A stretch of 56,088 nt of DNA from an uncultured Eubacteriales bacterium (GTDB taxonomy: Bacteria; Bacillota; Clostridia; Oscillospirales; Oscillospiraceae). Positions 49,595-56,088 of the stretch are shown piece by piece. The position numbers and the translations under genes are program-made. The notes under the pieces are model-generated. The model was not told the origin of the DNA and searched no databases. It worked only from the letters and a program-made list of their open reading frames with translations. The DNA is taken from the NCBI GenBank assembly GCA_900545805.1, contig URAL01000006.1:1-56088 (forward strand), read 5' to 3'. Numbering within the stretch: position 1 is the stretch's first letter; every line of letters starts with the position of its first letter.

Positions 49595-51960
49595 ATTTTG
49601 ACATTATTGCTATGAAAGATATCACTCTCAGAATTCTCGATATGGAGTGCGCGGCCTGCGTTTCCCGGCTCGACAGGGCTCTTTTGCGCCTGCCCGGAGT
49701 AAAAAAGGCCGCTGCAAGCTATGCCTCGTCGTCGGCGTTTATCAGCTTTGATGAAAATGCGCTGAGCCTCAGCGATATCGCGGCCTGCGTAAAAAAAGCC
49801 TGTTTTCGCGTACCTGTTGAGGAGGCGGATATACGCTTTGAGGGCGATCCTGTTCATGCTTTAAAGGCACTCGCGGACGTTTTCGGCGTGAAGGACGTGT
49901 CTGTGCACGAGGGCCTAATGACCGTTTTCATGTGGCCCGTCGGCCTGGATACGCGAAAGCTCACGGAGGTCTGCACAGACTGCGGCCTCACTGCGGAGAT
50001 AACTGAAATGCGCGGCGGCGACGAGGATCAGGAGCTTGAAAAGCGGATGGAGCTTCTCAAAACGCTCGTCGCCTCCGCAGCGTGTACCGCGCCGCTCATG
50101 CTCGAGGTACACCCGAAGCTTCAATTTCTCATCGGAAGTGCGCTGCAATTTATCTCCGGACGGCACTTCTGCCGCTCGGCGCTGCGCGAGCTGCGCAGCG
50201 GCTTTTTCGGCATGGATCTTCTCGTTTCGCTCTCGTCTGCGCTCATTTACGGCTACAGCTCATATGTCGCGCTGACGCGAAAGAGTAACTTTAAGCTCTA
50301 TTTCACCTCCGGCGGCGTGCTTTTGTCGCTCATCCTTTTCGGCAAGTACATGGAGCAGGTCGCGACCGGGGAGGCGAGCTCGGCCATACGCAAGCTCATG
50401 CGCCTTCAGCCCCGCACGGCAATGGTAAAGCGCGGCGATAAATTTGAGGAGACGAGCGTGGATAAGATACGTCTCGGCGATATCGTCCTCATCCGTCCCG
50501 GTGAGCGCATACCGGCCGACGGCATTATAGTCGGCGGCAGTTGTGCCGTTGACGAGTCAATGCTGACCGGCGAGAGCCTGCCCATCGATAAATCCGAGAA
50601 GGATAAGCTCATCGGCGGCAGCCTCAACCGAGCGGGCTCTGCCGAGGTACAGGTGACGGCGCTGGGCAAGGCAACGGTGATTGAGCAGATGATAGACATC
50701 GTGCGCCGTGCGCAGAGCGAGAAAGCACCGGTGCAGCGCTTTGCCGATTCCGTTGCTCACTGGTTCGTTCCGGCTGTCATCGGCGCGGCGGCGGCGACCT
50801 TCGCCGTCTGGTACAGGCGTATTGCCCCTAAGGATCTCGAAAAAGCAGTTTTAACCTGCTGCGACGTTCTTTCGGTCGCATGCCCCTGCGCATTGGGGCT
50901 TGCTACGCCTACGGGACTTATGGTCGGCTCCGGCGCCGCCGCCGAGCACGGTATACTGTTCCGCAGCGGTACAGAGCTTGAAAACGCATACAAAACAGAC
51001 TGCATTGTGCTCGACAAGACCGGTACTCTGACGAGCGGACAGCCCGAGCTGACCGATATTCATCCCCTGCCGGGGATCACGGAGAAAGAGCTTGTTTTAT
51101 CGTGCGCTGCGCTTGAGAAGCGCTCGGAGCATCCGCTGTCGCGGGCGGTGATAAAATACGCATCCGAGCATTACCCCGACGCAGGCGCTCTTGAAGTCAA
51201 AGACTTTTCATACGATATCGGCAGCGGTGTATCCGGAACGGCCGGCGGCAGCAGAATAATATGCGCAAGCCGCACAGCTTTAGTGCGCGAGGGCATAAGC
51301 ACGGACGCACTGACAGAGCTTCCCGACGTTCGCCGTGACGCGAAGGCGGAGATCTGCGTCTGCCGCGATGGCGTTCTCATCGGAGTTCTCGGCATTGCCG
51401 ATACTCTCAAGCCAGAGGCTGCCGAGACAGTCCGGCAGCTCAAAGGCGCCGGAAAAGAGGTCTGGATGCTCACCGGCGATAACGAGCGCACGGCGAGAGT
51501 CATTGCCGCCAAGGCAGGGATAGACAATGTTCTTTTCGAGGTGCGCCCCGGCGAAAAGGCCGCCCAGATCGAGCGTCTCAAGGCCATGGGCAAGACCGTG
51601 TGTATGGTCGGCGACGGGATAAACGACACCCCGGCGCTGGCGAGCGCCGACTGTGCCGTCGCGATGGGCACGGGCTCGGATATCGCCATTGAGGCGGCCG
51701 GAGTGCTGCTGCCGTCGGGCGATCTGAGAAAGCTTCCGATAGCGTTTGGTATCTCCTCGGCAACAATGAAAACGATACGTCAGAACCTGCGCTGGGCACT
51801 GTTTTACAATATTATCAGTATCCCCGTTGCGGCAATGGGGATACTGCATCCGTCGATATGCGCCGCGGCGATGTCCGCTAGCTCGATAGGCGTTCTGATG
51901 CACTCGCTCAGGCTCAAGAATCCCGACAAAAAGAGGACGGCAAAATGGAAGAAAAAATAA
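49585..51960 (+). CDS. Heavy-metal (copper-type) P1B ATPase
   Basis: A 791-residue metal-exporting ATPase. Residues 13-75 are an HMA domain with the metal site MECAACV; a degenerate second one without cysteines follows (to about residue 130). The usual elements follow in order: actuator MLTGESLP, ion-site helix VACPCALGLATP (CPC as in Cu+/Ag+ pumps), phosphorylation site VLDKTGTLTSGQ, the nucleotide-domain HP in EKRSEHPLSRAV, and hinge MVGDGINDTPALA. Last-helix residues include YNIISIPVAAMG. The start is ATG at 49585 inside a hairpin, or ATG at 49612, which lacks a ribosome site. Confidence 0.93.
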   Translation: MLSHFDIIAMKDITLRILDMECAACVSRLDRALLRLPGVKKAAASYASSSAFISFDENALSLSDIAACVKKACFRVPVEEADIRFEGDPVHALKALADVFGVKDVSVHEGLMTVFMWPVGLDTRKLTEVCTDCGLTAEITEMRGGDEDQELEKRMELLKTLVASAACTAPLMLEVHPKLQFLIGSALQFISGRHFCRSALRELRSGFFGMDLLVSLSSALIYGYSSYVALTRKSNFKLYFTSGGVLLSLILFGKYMEQVATGEASSAIRKLMRLQPRTAMVKRGDKFEETSVDKIRLGDIVLIRPGERIPADGIIVGGSCAVDESMLTGESLPIDKSEKDKLIGGSLNRAGSAEVQVTALGKATVIEQMIDIVRRAQSEKAPVQRFADSVAHWFVPAVIGAAAATFAVWYRRIAPKDLEKAVLTCCDVLSVACPCALGLATPTGLMVGSGAAAEHGILFRSGTELENAYKTDCIVLDKTGTLTSGQPELTDIHPLPGITEKELVLSCAALEKRSEHPLSRAVIKYASEHYPDAGALEVKDFSYDIGSGVSGTAGGSRIICASRTALVREGISTDALTELPDVRRDAKAEICVCRDGVLIGVLGIADTLKPEAAETVRQLKGAGKEVWMLTGDNERTARVIAAKAGIDNVLFEVRPGEKAAQIERLKAMGKTVCMVGDGINDTPALASADCAVAMGTGSDIAIEAAGVLLPSGDLRKLPIAFGISSATMKTIRQNLRWALFYNIISIPVAAMGILHPSICAAAMSASSIGVLMHSLRLKNPDKKRTAKWKKK

Positions 51961-52226
51961 TGGTCACCGGCGTAAAGGGCATGTACTGCCGCCAATGCCC
52001 CGAGCTCATACTCGGCGACGTTTTGCAGACCCGAGGCGTGCTCGATGCCTCCGTTGCGTATCTCAAGGGCGTGCTCACGGTGAAATTCGATCCCGGTATC
52101 GTCTCCGAGGAGGAGATACGCCGAGCTCTGGATAACGGCGGCTACCCTGCCTGCCCCGTCGGCGCACCGGGCACGAATCCTATACTCAACGCTCTCAAAA
52201 GCCCTTTTATGCGAAAAAAAATATAG
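51945..52226 (+). CDS. HMA-domain metal-binding protein (CopZ-like)
   Basis: A 93-residue protein with a single heavy-metal-associated domain; the metal site is MYCRQCPELI (CxxC) in the first loop and ALDNGGYPACPV closes the fold. It overlaps the end of the ATPase gene by 16 bases, so it is made together with it and is a likely metallochaperone or acceptor. The extra cysteine in YPACPV is unlike a minimal CopZ. Confidence 0.85.
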   Translation: MEEKIMVTGVKGMYCRQCPELILGDVLQTRGVLDASVAYLKGVLTVKFDPGIVSEEEIRRALDNGGYPACPVGAPGTNPILNALKSPFMRKKI

Positions 52227-52241
52227 AATTTTGAAATTTAT

Positions 52242-52272
52242 ATCCCCCCACCCGGCTTGTGGGGGGATTTTT
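52242..52272 (+). terminator. Terminator of the ATPase operon
   Basis: The stem ATCCCCCCA/TGGGGGGAT with a nine-base loop, followed by TTTTCG. Confidence 0.8.
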
Positions 52273-52328
52273 CGCGTGTTAAACTTCAAGCATATAAAGT
52301 CTTATACCATTTAAGGAGAGACCTTGCC

Positions 52329-53087
52329 ATGAACGCACTCAAAAATACGATAGAGCAGTACTGGACGCGCCGCGCAAGCTCGTACACCGAGGTAGTCAGG
52401 AAAAACCTCGCCGACGGCTGGGACGGAAAATGGGCGGACGAGCTCATAAGGAACTTCCCGAAGGCGGAGGATAGAACGCTCAGAGTGCTGGACATAGGCA
52501 CAGGTCCGGGCTTTTACGCGATCATCCTCGCCGCACGCGGCTATGACGTGACGGCCATAGACGTTTCCGACGGTATGCTCGAGCAGGCAAGGCGCAACGC
52601 CGGCGAGCTTGCCGAAAGGATACGCTTTTTCAAGATGGACGCGCAGGAGCTCGATTTCTCCGACAATGAGTTTGACGTTATCGTCACGCGAAATCTGACC
52701 TGGAACCTGCCCGATCCGGTGAAGGCCTACGGCGAGTGGCGGCGCGTTCTGCGCGACGGCGGCGTGATGCTCAACATCGACTCGAACTGGTATGCCTATC
52801 TCTTTGATGAGGAGGAAAAGTGCAAAAGGCAGGCCGACCGGGAAAACACCGTGCAGGCCGGCTTTGAGGACTACGAAAGCTATGACGAGAGCTGGCTCAT
52901 GGAGAGCATCTCGCTCACGCTGCCGATGGGAAAGCTTGCGCGCCCGCACTGGGACACCGTGACCCTGCTCGACCTCGGCTTCAAAAATGTCAGCGCCGAC
53001 ACCTCCGTCAGCCGCAGGCTCTGGAGCCGTGAGGAGATGCTCAATTACGCATCCGCCCCATGCTTTCTGATAAGAGCCGTAAAATAA
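52329..53087 (+). CDS. SAM-dependent methyltransferase, class I
   Basis: A 252-residue enzyme with a Rossmann-type SAM site: motif I VLDIGTGPGFYA, then VTAIDVSDGMLEQAR, KMDAQELDF and NEFDVIVTRNLTWNLPDP. The frame is open from 52257, but ATG at 52329 with AAGGAG upstream fits the family. Methyltransferases of this type are often encoded directly before nickel/peptide-type ABC transporters in Clostridia, as here, so it may help make or modify a metal ligand; that link is inference. Confidence 0.87.
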   Translation: MNALKNTIEQYWTRRASSYTEVVRKNLADGWDGKWADELIRNFPKAEDRTLRVLDIGTGPGFYAIILAARGYDVTAIDVSDGMLEQARRNAGELAERIRFFKMDAQELDFSDNEFDVIVTRNLTWNLPDPVKAYGEWRRVLRDGGVMLNIDSNWYAYLFDEEEKCKRQADRENTVQAGFEDYESYDESWLMESISLTLPMGKLARPHWDTVTLLDLGFKNVSADTSVSRRLWSREEMLNYASAPCFLIRAVK

Positions 53088-53109
53088 TTTGAAATGAGAG
53101 AGTGAAAAA

Positions 53110-54627
53110 ATGAAAAAGAGAATAATCGCGTTCGCGCTTGCGCTTATCATGCTGCTGAGCCTTGCCGCCTGCGGCACCGACAGCAGTGACAAAAGCAGCG
53201 AGGAAAAAATACTCCGCGTTGCGGAAAGCTTTGCATACCCCAGTCTCGACGCGCACAAGGAATACTACGGCTGGTATACCTCCATATACGGCATAACCGA
53301 GGCGCTTTTCAAAATGGGCGACGACAGCTCGGTGCAGCCCTGCCTGGCCTCCGGCGCCGTGGCCTCCGACGACGGTCTTACATGGACGGTAATGCTTAAG
53401 GACGGCGTGCATTTTTCAAACGGCAGCGCCGTGACGACCGATACGGTCATCAGGAACTTAAAGCGCGTCGGTGAAGTGAACATCCGCTTCGCGCAGTTTA
53501 AGGACTACGACTACAAGGTGCTCAGCGACTCCGAATTTACGATAAGCACAAAGGAGGTCTATCCCACGCTCGTTAATGACCTTGCCTCGCCCGAGATGGC
53601 TGTCATGGATCTCGACGCGACAAAGGACTTTGACAACGCGCCCATCGGAACGGGTCCCTTTGTCGTTAAATCCTTTAAGTCCGAGGGCACGGTGGAGGTC
53701 TCCCGCAACGATAACTACTGGGGCGGCGACGTTAAGCTCGACGGCGCGGTGTTCTACTACATGCAGGACGACGAGTCCAAGCTCATGGCGATGCAGAACG
53801 GCGAAATTGACTGCTACACCTCGGTCACTGCCGCCGCAAAGGAAATATTCGACGCCTCGCCCGACAAGTACACGGTGACGGAGGTTCCGGCGACGAGACT
53901 GCAGTTTTACATGCTCAATCAAAACCGTCTGAGCGACGAGCTCAGGAAGGCAATTAACCTCACCGTTGACTGTGACGCCATCGCTTCCTACTTAAACGGC
54001 ACGGTCACCGCCGCCGTCGGCCCCTTCGGAACCGCGGCCGCCTACGGCAAGGCGGCAAAGCCCGCGGTCGATACCGCTGCGGCAAAGGCTGCAATTGAGC
54101 AGGCTGGCTATACTCTCGGCTCCGACGGTATTTACGAAAAGGACGGCAAGGATCTCAAGCTTAACATCTGCTACTATCCCGCCCGCTCTCTCGATACGCT
54201 GGCGCTTTTAATGCAGGAGCAGCTCAAGGCCGTGGGCATAGACTCGACCCTTACCTCTCAGGAGGATGCGGACGCGACCTACATTCTCTCCGGCGACTAT
54301 GACATCGCCCTTTACTGCATGATAGCCGACAAAAACGGCGATGCGTATTATTTCATCGACACCGTGCTGCGTCCGGGCGGCTACTGGGCGTCTGCGGGCT
54401 TTGAAAGCGATGAGGTCAGCTCACTCATCTCCGCGCTTCAGGTCGAAACCGACACGGATAAGCGCGCCGAGCTTGCAAATAAAATCGTTCAGCTTGCTAT
54501 TGACGACAATGCCATCGGCTGCGTGGGATTGTTCAACAAAATCACCGTTACCTCGAAAAACGTCAGCGGTGTTTATGAAAAGTGCCCCTTCGATTTCTAC
54601 CGCATCGACGCGAACACCGACATGTAA
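53110..54627 (+). CDS. ABC transporter substrate-binding lipoprotein (family 5, nickel/peptide type)
   Basis: A 505-residue extracytoplasmic binding protein. The signal peptide ends in the lipobox LAAC with the lipidated cysteine at residue 21. SBP_bac_5 signatures are DGLTWTVMLKDGVHFSNGSA, GTGPFVVKSFKSEGTVEVSR and NDNYWGGDVKLDG. Family members bind peptides, nickel or metal-ligand complexes; the neighbouring metal ATPase and methyltransferase suggest metal. ATG at 53110, 22 bases after the methyltransferase. Repeat copy C separates it from its permease gene. Confidence 0.92.
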   Translation: MKKRIIAFALALIMLLSLAACGTDSSDKSSEEKILRVAESFAYPSLDAHKEYYGWYTSIYGITEALFKMGDDSSVQPCLASGAVASDDGLTWTVMLKDGVHFSNGSAVTTDTVIRNLKRVGEVNIRFAQFKDYDYKVLSDSEFTISTKEVYPTLVNDLASPEMAVMDLDATKDFDNAPIGTGPFVVKSFKSEGTVEVSRNDNYWGGDVKLDGAVFYYMQDDESKLMAMQNGEIDCYTSVTAAAKEIFDASPDKYTVTEVPATRLQFYMLNQNRLSDELRKAINLTVDCDAIASYLNGTVTAAVGPFGTAAAYGKAAKPAVDTAAAKAAIEQAGYTLGSDGIYEKDGKDLKLNICYYPARSLDTLALLMQEQLKAVGIDSTLTSQEDADATYILSGDYDIALYCMIADKNGDAYYFIDTVLRPGGYWASAGFESDEVSSLISALQVETDTDKRAELANKIVQLAIDDNAIGCVGLFNKITVTSKNVSGVYEKCPFDFYRIDANTDM

Positions 54628-54631
54628 TATC
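54624..54631. repeat. Possible target-site duplication, left
   Basis: GTAATATC, identical to 54925-54932 on the other side of repeat copy C. It includes the stop codon of the binding-protein gene. Confidence 0.5.
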
Positions 54632-54922
54632 AAAGTGTGCAAAAAAGTCTGTGACTTTTTTGCGCACTTCAAATACGCCACATTTTTTGTGAAAATAAAT
54701 TTTCACGAAAAATCTCGCTATGCTCGTCAAAAAGTCCGTACCGGACATTTTTGATGGCTATAATCCAACTTGAGGCGGGCCTTTTCTCGCTGCGGCTCGG
54801 TCACGGCGCGGCTCTGACATGCCACCGGCATGTCATTCACTCCCGCGCCGCCGCTTCGCTACCCCTCAAACTCCCCCGCTGCGCGGTCGTCCTTACTCGG
54901 CAGCATAGATTTTTTGACAGTC
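54632..54922 (+). repeat. Dispersed structured repeat, copy C (with internal insertion)
   Basis: A 291-bp element, same orientation as copy B. Hairpin 1 is the longest of the three (AAGTGTGCAAAAAAGTC pairing with GACTTTTTTGCGCACTT), hairpin 2 GTGAAAAT/ATTTTCAC, hairpin 3 GTCCG/CGGAC. After GATGGCTATAATCCAACTTG it carries about 75 extra bases (roughly 54783-54858) with their own palindrome GACATGCC/GGCATGTC. It ends TTTTTTGACAGTC. It lies between a binding-protein gene and its permease gene. Confidence 0.87.
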
Positions 54923-54924
54923 TC

Positions 54925-54932
54925 GTAATATC
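54925..54932. repeat. Possible target-site duplication, right
   Basis: GTAATATC, matching 54624-54631. Confidence 0.5.
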
Positions 54933-54938
54933 CCTGAC

Positions 54939-54970
54939 GGCAGGAGTCTCATCTTCCCGAGGCTCCTGCC
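54939..54970 (+). promoter_or_regulatory. Strong hairpin before the ABC permease
   Basis: GGCAGGAG and a further CTC pair with GAG and CTCCTGCC around an eight-base loop. There is no T run, so it is less likely a terminator; it may protect or define the 5' end of the permease message. Confidence 0.5.
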
Positions 54971-54982
54971 GTGCAGGCAGAG

Positions 54983-55921
54983 GTGAAGGATATTAAAAAG
55001 CAAATTTTGAAACGTCTGCTGCATCTTGCAGTGATAATAATAGGTCTGAGCTTCCTGACCTATCTTCTCATGTACATATCGCCCGGTGACCCTGCGCTGA
55101 AAAAGCTCAACGCGCAGGGTATAAGTGTTTCTGAGGAGACTCTTGAGGCTGCACGCGAGGAGATGGGCTTAAACGAGCCCTTCCTTGTCCGTTACGCGCA
55201 GTGGCTCGGAAACGCGCTCACGGGCGACCTTGGCACCTCGTATAAGGACGGACTGCCCGTCGCGGACAAGCTCGTGCATGCACTGCGCTATACGCTCATT
55301 TTAAGCGTTGGAAGCCTCGCCGTATCGCTCATAGCCGCGCTGCCGCTGTCCGTGATATCGGCGGTGAGGAAGGACGGGCTTCTTGATAATGTCGTGCGCT
55401 TTTTGAGCTTCATCGGAAACTCGCTGCCGAATTTTCTTATCTCGGTGCTGCTGATGTACTTTTTCTGCATCAGAACAAAGCTGCTGCCCGTCATTGCCGA
55501 AGAAAATCTCAAGGGGCTGATCATGCCCTGCCTTGCGCTGGCCATACCCATGTGCTCACGCTTTATCCGCCAGTTTCGTGCGGAGATACTCGAGCAGTTA
55601 GGGCGCGATTACGTTCTCGGCGCAAGGGCGCGCGGAGTAAACAGCTTGACGATCCTCTTCAAAAACGTGCTGCACAACGCCATGATTCCCATACTAACGA
55701 TCATTGCGCTGTCCGTCGGCACGCTCCTCGGCGGCAGTGTCGTTGTGGAGACCATATTCCGCTGGCCGGGGCTCGGCAAGCTCGTGATGGACTCGATAAG
55801 CGTGCGCGACTACCCCGTCATTCAGGGCTTTGTCATATTCACGAGCTGTGTGTATGTCCTCATTAACCTCGCCGCCGATATCTGCTACCGCCGCCTCGAC
55901 CCCAGGGTCGAAGAAATGTGA
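54983..55921 (+). CDS. ABC transporter permease (NikB/DppB type)
   Basis: A membrane permease of about 312 residues with six helices. The N-terminal helix leads into MYISPGDPALKKL, the loop DLGTSYKDGLPV is typical, and the EAA-type cytosolic loop reads RDYVLGARARGVNSLTILFK, followed by VVVETIFRWPGLGKLVMDSI. It pairs with the binding protein upstream and with the partial permease downstream. The start is uncertain: GTG at 54971 and 54983 are in frame, and ATT at 54992 sits six bases after AGAGGTG. The first choice is weakly supported. Confidence 0.9.
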   Translation: MKDIKKQILKRLLHLAVIIIGLSFLTYLLMYISPGDPALKKLNAQGISVSEETLEAAREEMGLNEPFLVRYAQWLGNALTGDLGTSYKDGLPVADKLVHALRYTLILSVGSLAVSLIAALPLSVISAVRKDGLLDNVVRFLSFIGNSLPNFLISVLLMYFFCIRTKLLPVIAEENLKGLIMPCLALAIPMCSRFIRQFRAEILEQLGRDYVLGARARGVNSLTILFKNVLHNAMIPILTIIALSVGTLLGGSVVVETIFRWPGLGKLVMDSISVRDYPVIQGFVIFTSCVYVLINLAADICYRRLDPRVEEM

Positions 55922-55929
55922 GGTGCAGA

Positions 55930-56088
55930 GTGGATATTACCGCACTTGCAAGAAGAAGGAGCCGCCAACGACTCATAATCTTCCTCGTTCTCGCCGGAGT
56001 GCTCATGCTCGTCGGCCTTTCAGCTCCGCTTATCGTTCCAAACGACCCGAATGCGACAAATTCCGCGCATATGAATGCTTCTCCCGAT
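55930..56088 (+). CDS. ABC transporter permease (NikC/DppC type), partial
   Basis: The first 53 codons of a second permease, cut by the window edge. After a basic start (LARRRSRQRLI) comes a membrane helix and the line LSAPLIVPNDPNATN, which is the usual N-terminal pattern of DppC/NikC proteins. The start is GTG at 55930, eight bases after the previous stop and behind GAGGTGCAGA. ATP-binding subunits are expected to follow outside the window. Confidence 0.88.
   Translation, partial: MDITALARRRSRQRLIIFLVLAGVLMLVGLSAPLIVPNDPNATNSAHMNASPD

Noticed and set aside
52273..52328. Metal riboswitch (NiCo type) before the methyltransferase/ABC genes
   Set aside because: Only 56 bases separate the terminator from the start and no conserved riboswitch core was seen.
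1..56088. CRISPR array
   Set aside because: No regularly spaced short direct repeats with unique spacers were seen; the only dispersed repeats are the three structured copies.

Overview
The window reads as chromosomal DNA of a Gram-positive anaerobe of the class Clostridia, probably of the Oscillospiraceae type. This is inferred from gene content: S-layer-homology surface proteins, RNase Y, a type III glutamine synthetase, EFR1 flavodoxin-ferredoxin, DUF4330 and GTG/TTG starts behind strong GGAGG sites. Near-consensus sigma-A promoters (TTGACA-N17-TATAAT) and T-tailed hairpins make operon boundaries easy to draw. No rRNA, CRISPR array or complete transposase is visible.

Layout. 1-570: the 3' end of an unidentified, probably mobile-element-derived, unit. 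775-2587: tRNA-Leu(TAG), a DUF554 membrane protein and an EamA transporter. 2685-7964: AI-2E-family permease and type III glutamine synthetase on the minus strand, divergent from an LPG-synthase-like membrane protein and phosphatidylserine decarboxylase. 8238-16064: two convergent SLH surface proteins, one with a leucine-rich amphipathic array and one of about 1,800 residues with four large modules. 16323-18253: an N-terminally truncated Rhs toxin tip with a probable immunity gene, beside tRNA-Val(CAC). 18341-25011: a five-gene minus-strand operon of glycerol-type redox enzymes, an FGGY kinase and an alkyl-DHAP-synthase-like flavoprotein. 25185-28335: a polysaccharide operon (GT4, DUF4330, O-antigen-ligase-like).

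28387-36000: housekeeping genes (upp, tsaB, tsaE, a RodA/SpoVE-type SEDS protein, rny), a TetR/EFR1 pair, and two stand-alone 41-codon transcription units sharing promoter spacing and leader sequence. 35977-42273: a discoidin-containing mannosyltransferase, rpiB, a DUF4015-like protein, a HAAS-like membrane pair and prolyl-tRNA synthetase. 42335-48873: PLP decarboxylase plus Nudix, GT2, HD hydrolase plus phosphopantetheinyl transferase, and a TPR protein plus HAD phosphatase. 49044-56088: a metal-linked group of heavy-metal P-type ATPase, HMA protein, methyltransferase and nickel/peptide-type ABC transporter, cut by the window edge.

The most unusual material is non-coding or very small. A 0.2-0.3 kb intergenic repeat occurs three times with three hairpins whose arms co-vary between copies; one copy appears to have inserted into a bidirectional terminator and duplicated it. 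The twin 41-codon units at 33450-34038 have matching promoters, predicted transcript starts, leaders, lengths and private terminators. The Rhs tip cassette and the AGPS-like operon are the most interesting protein-coding loci.
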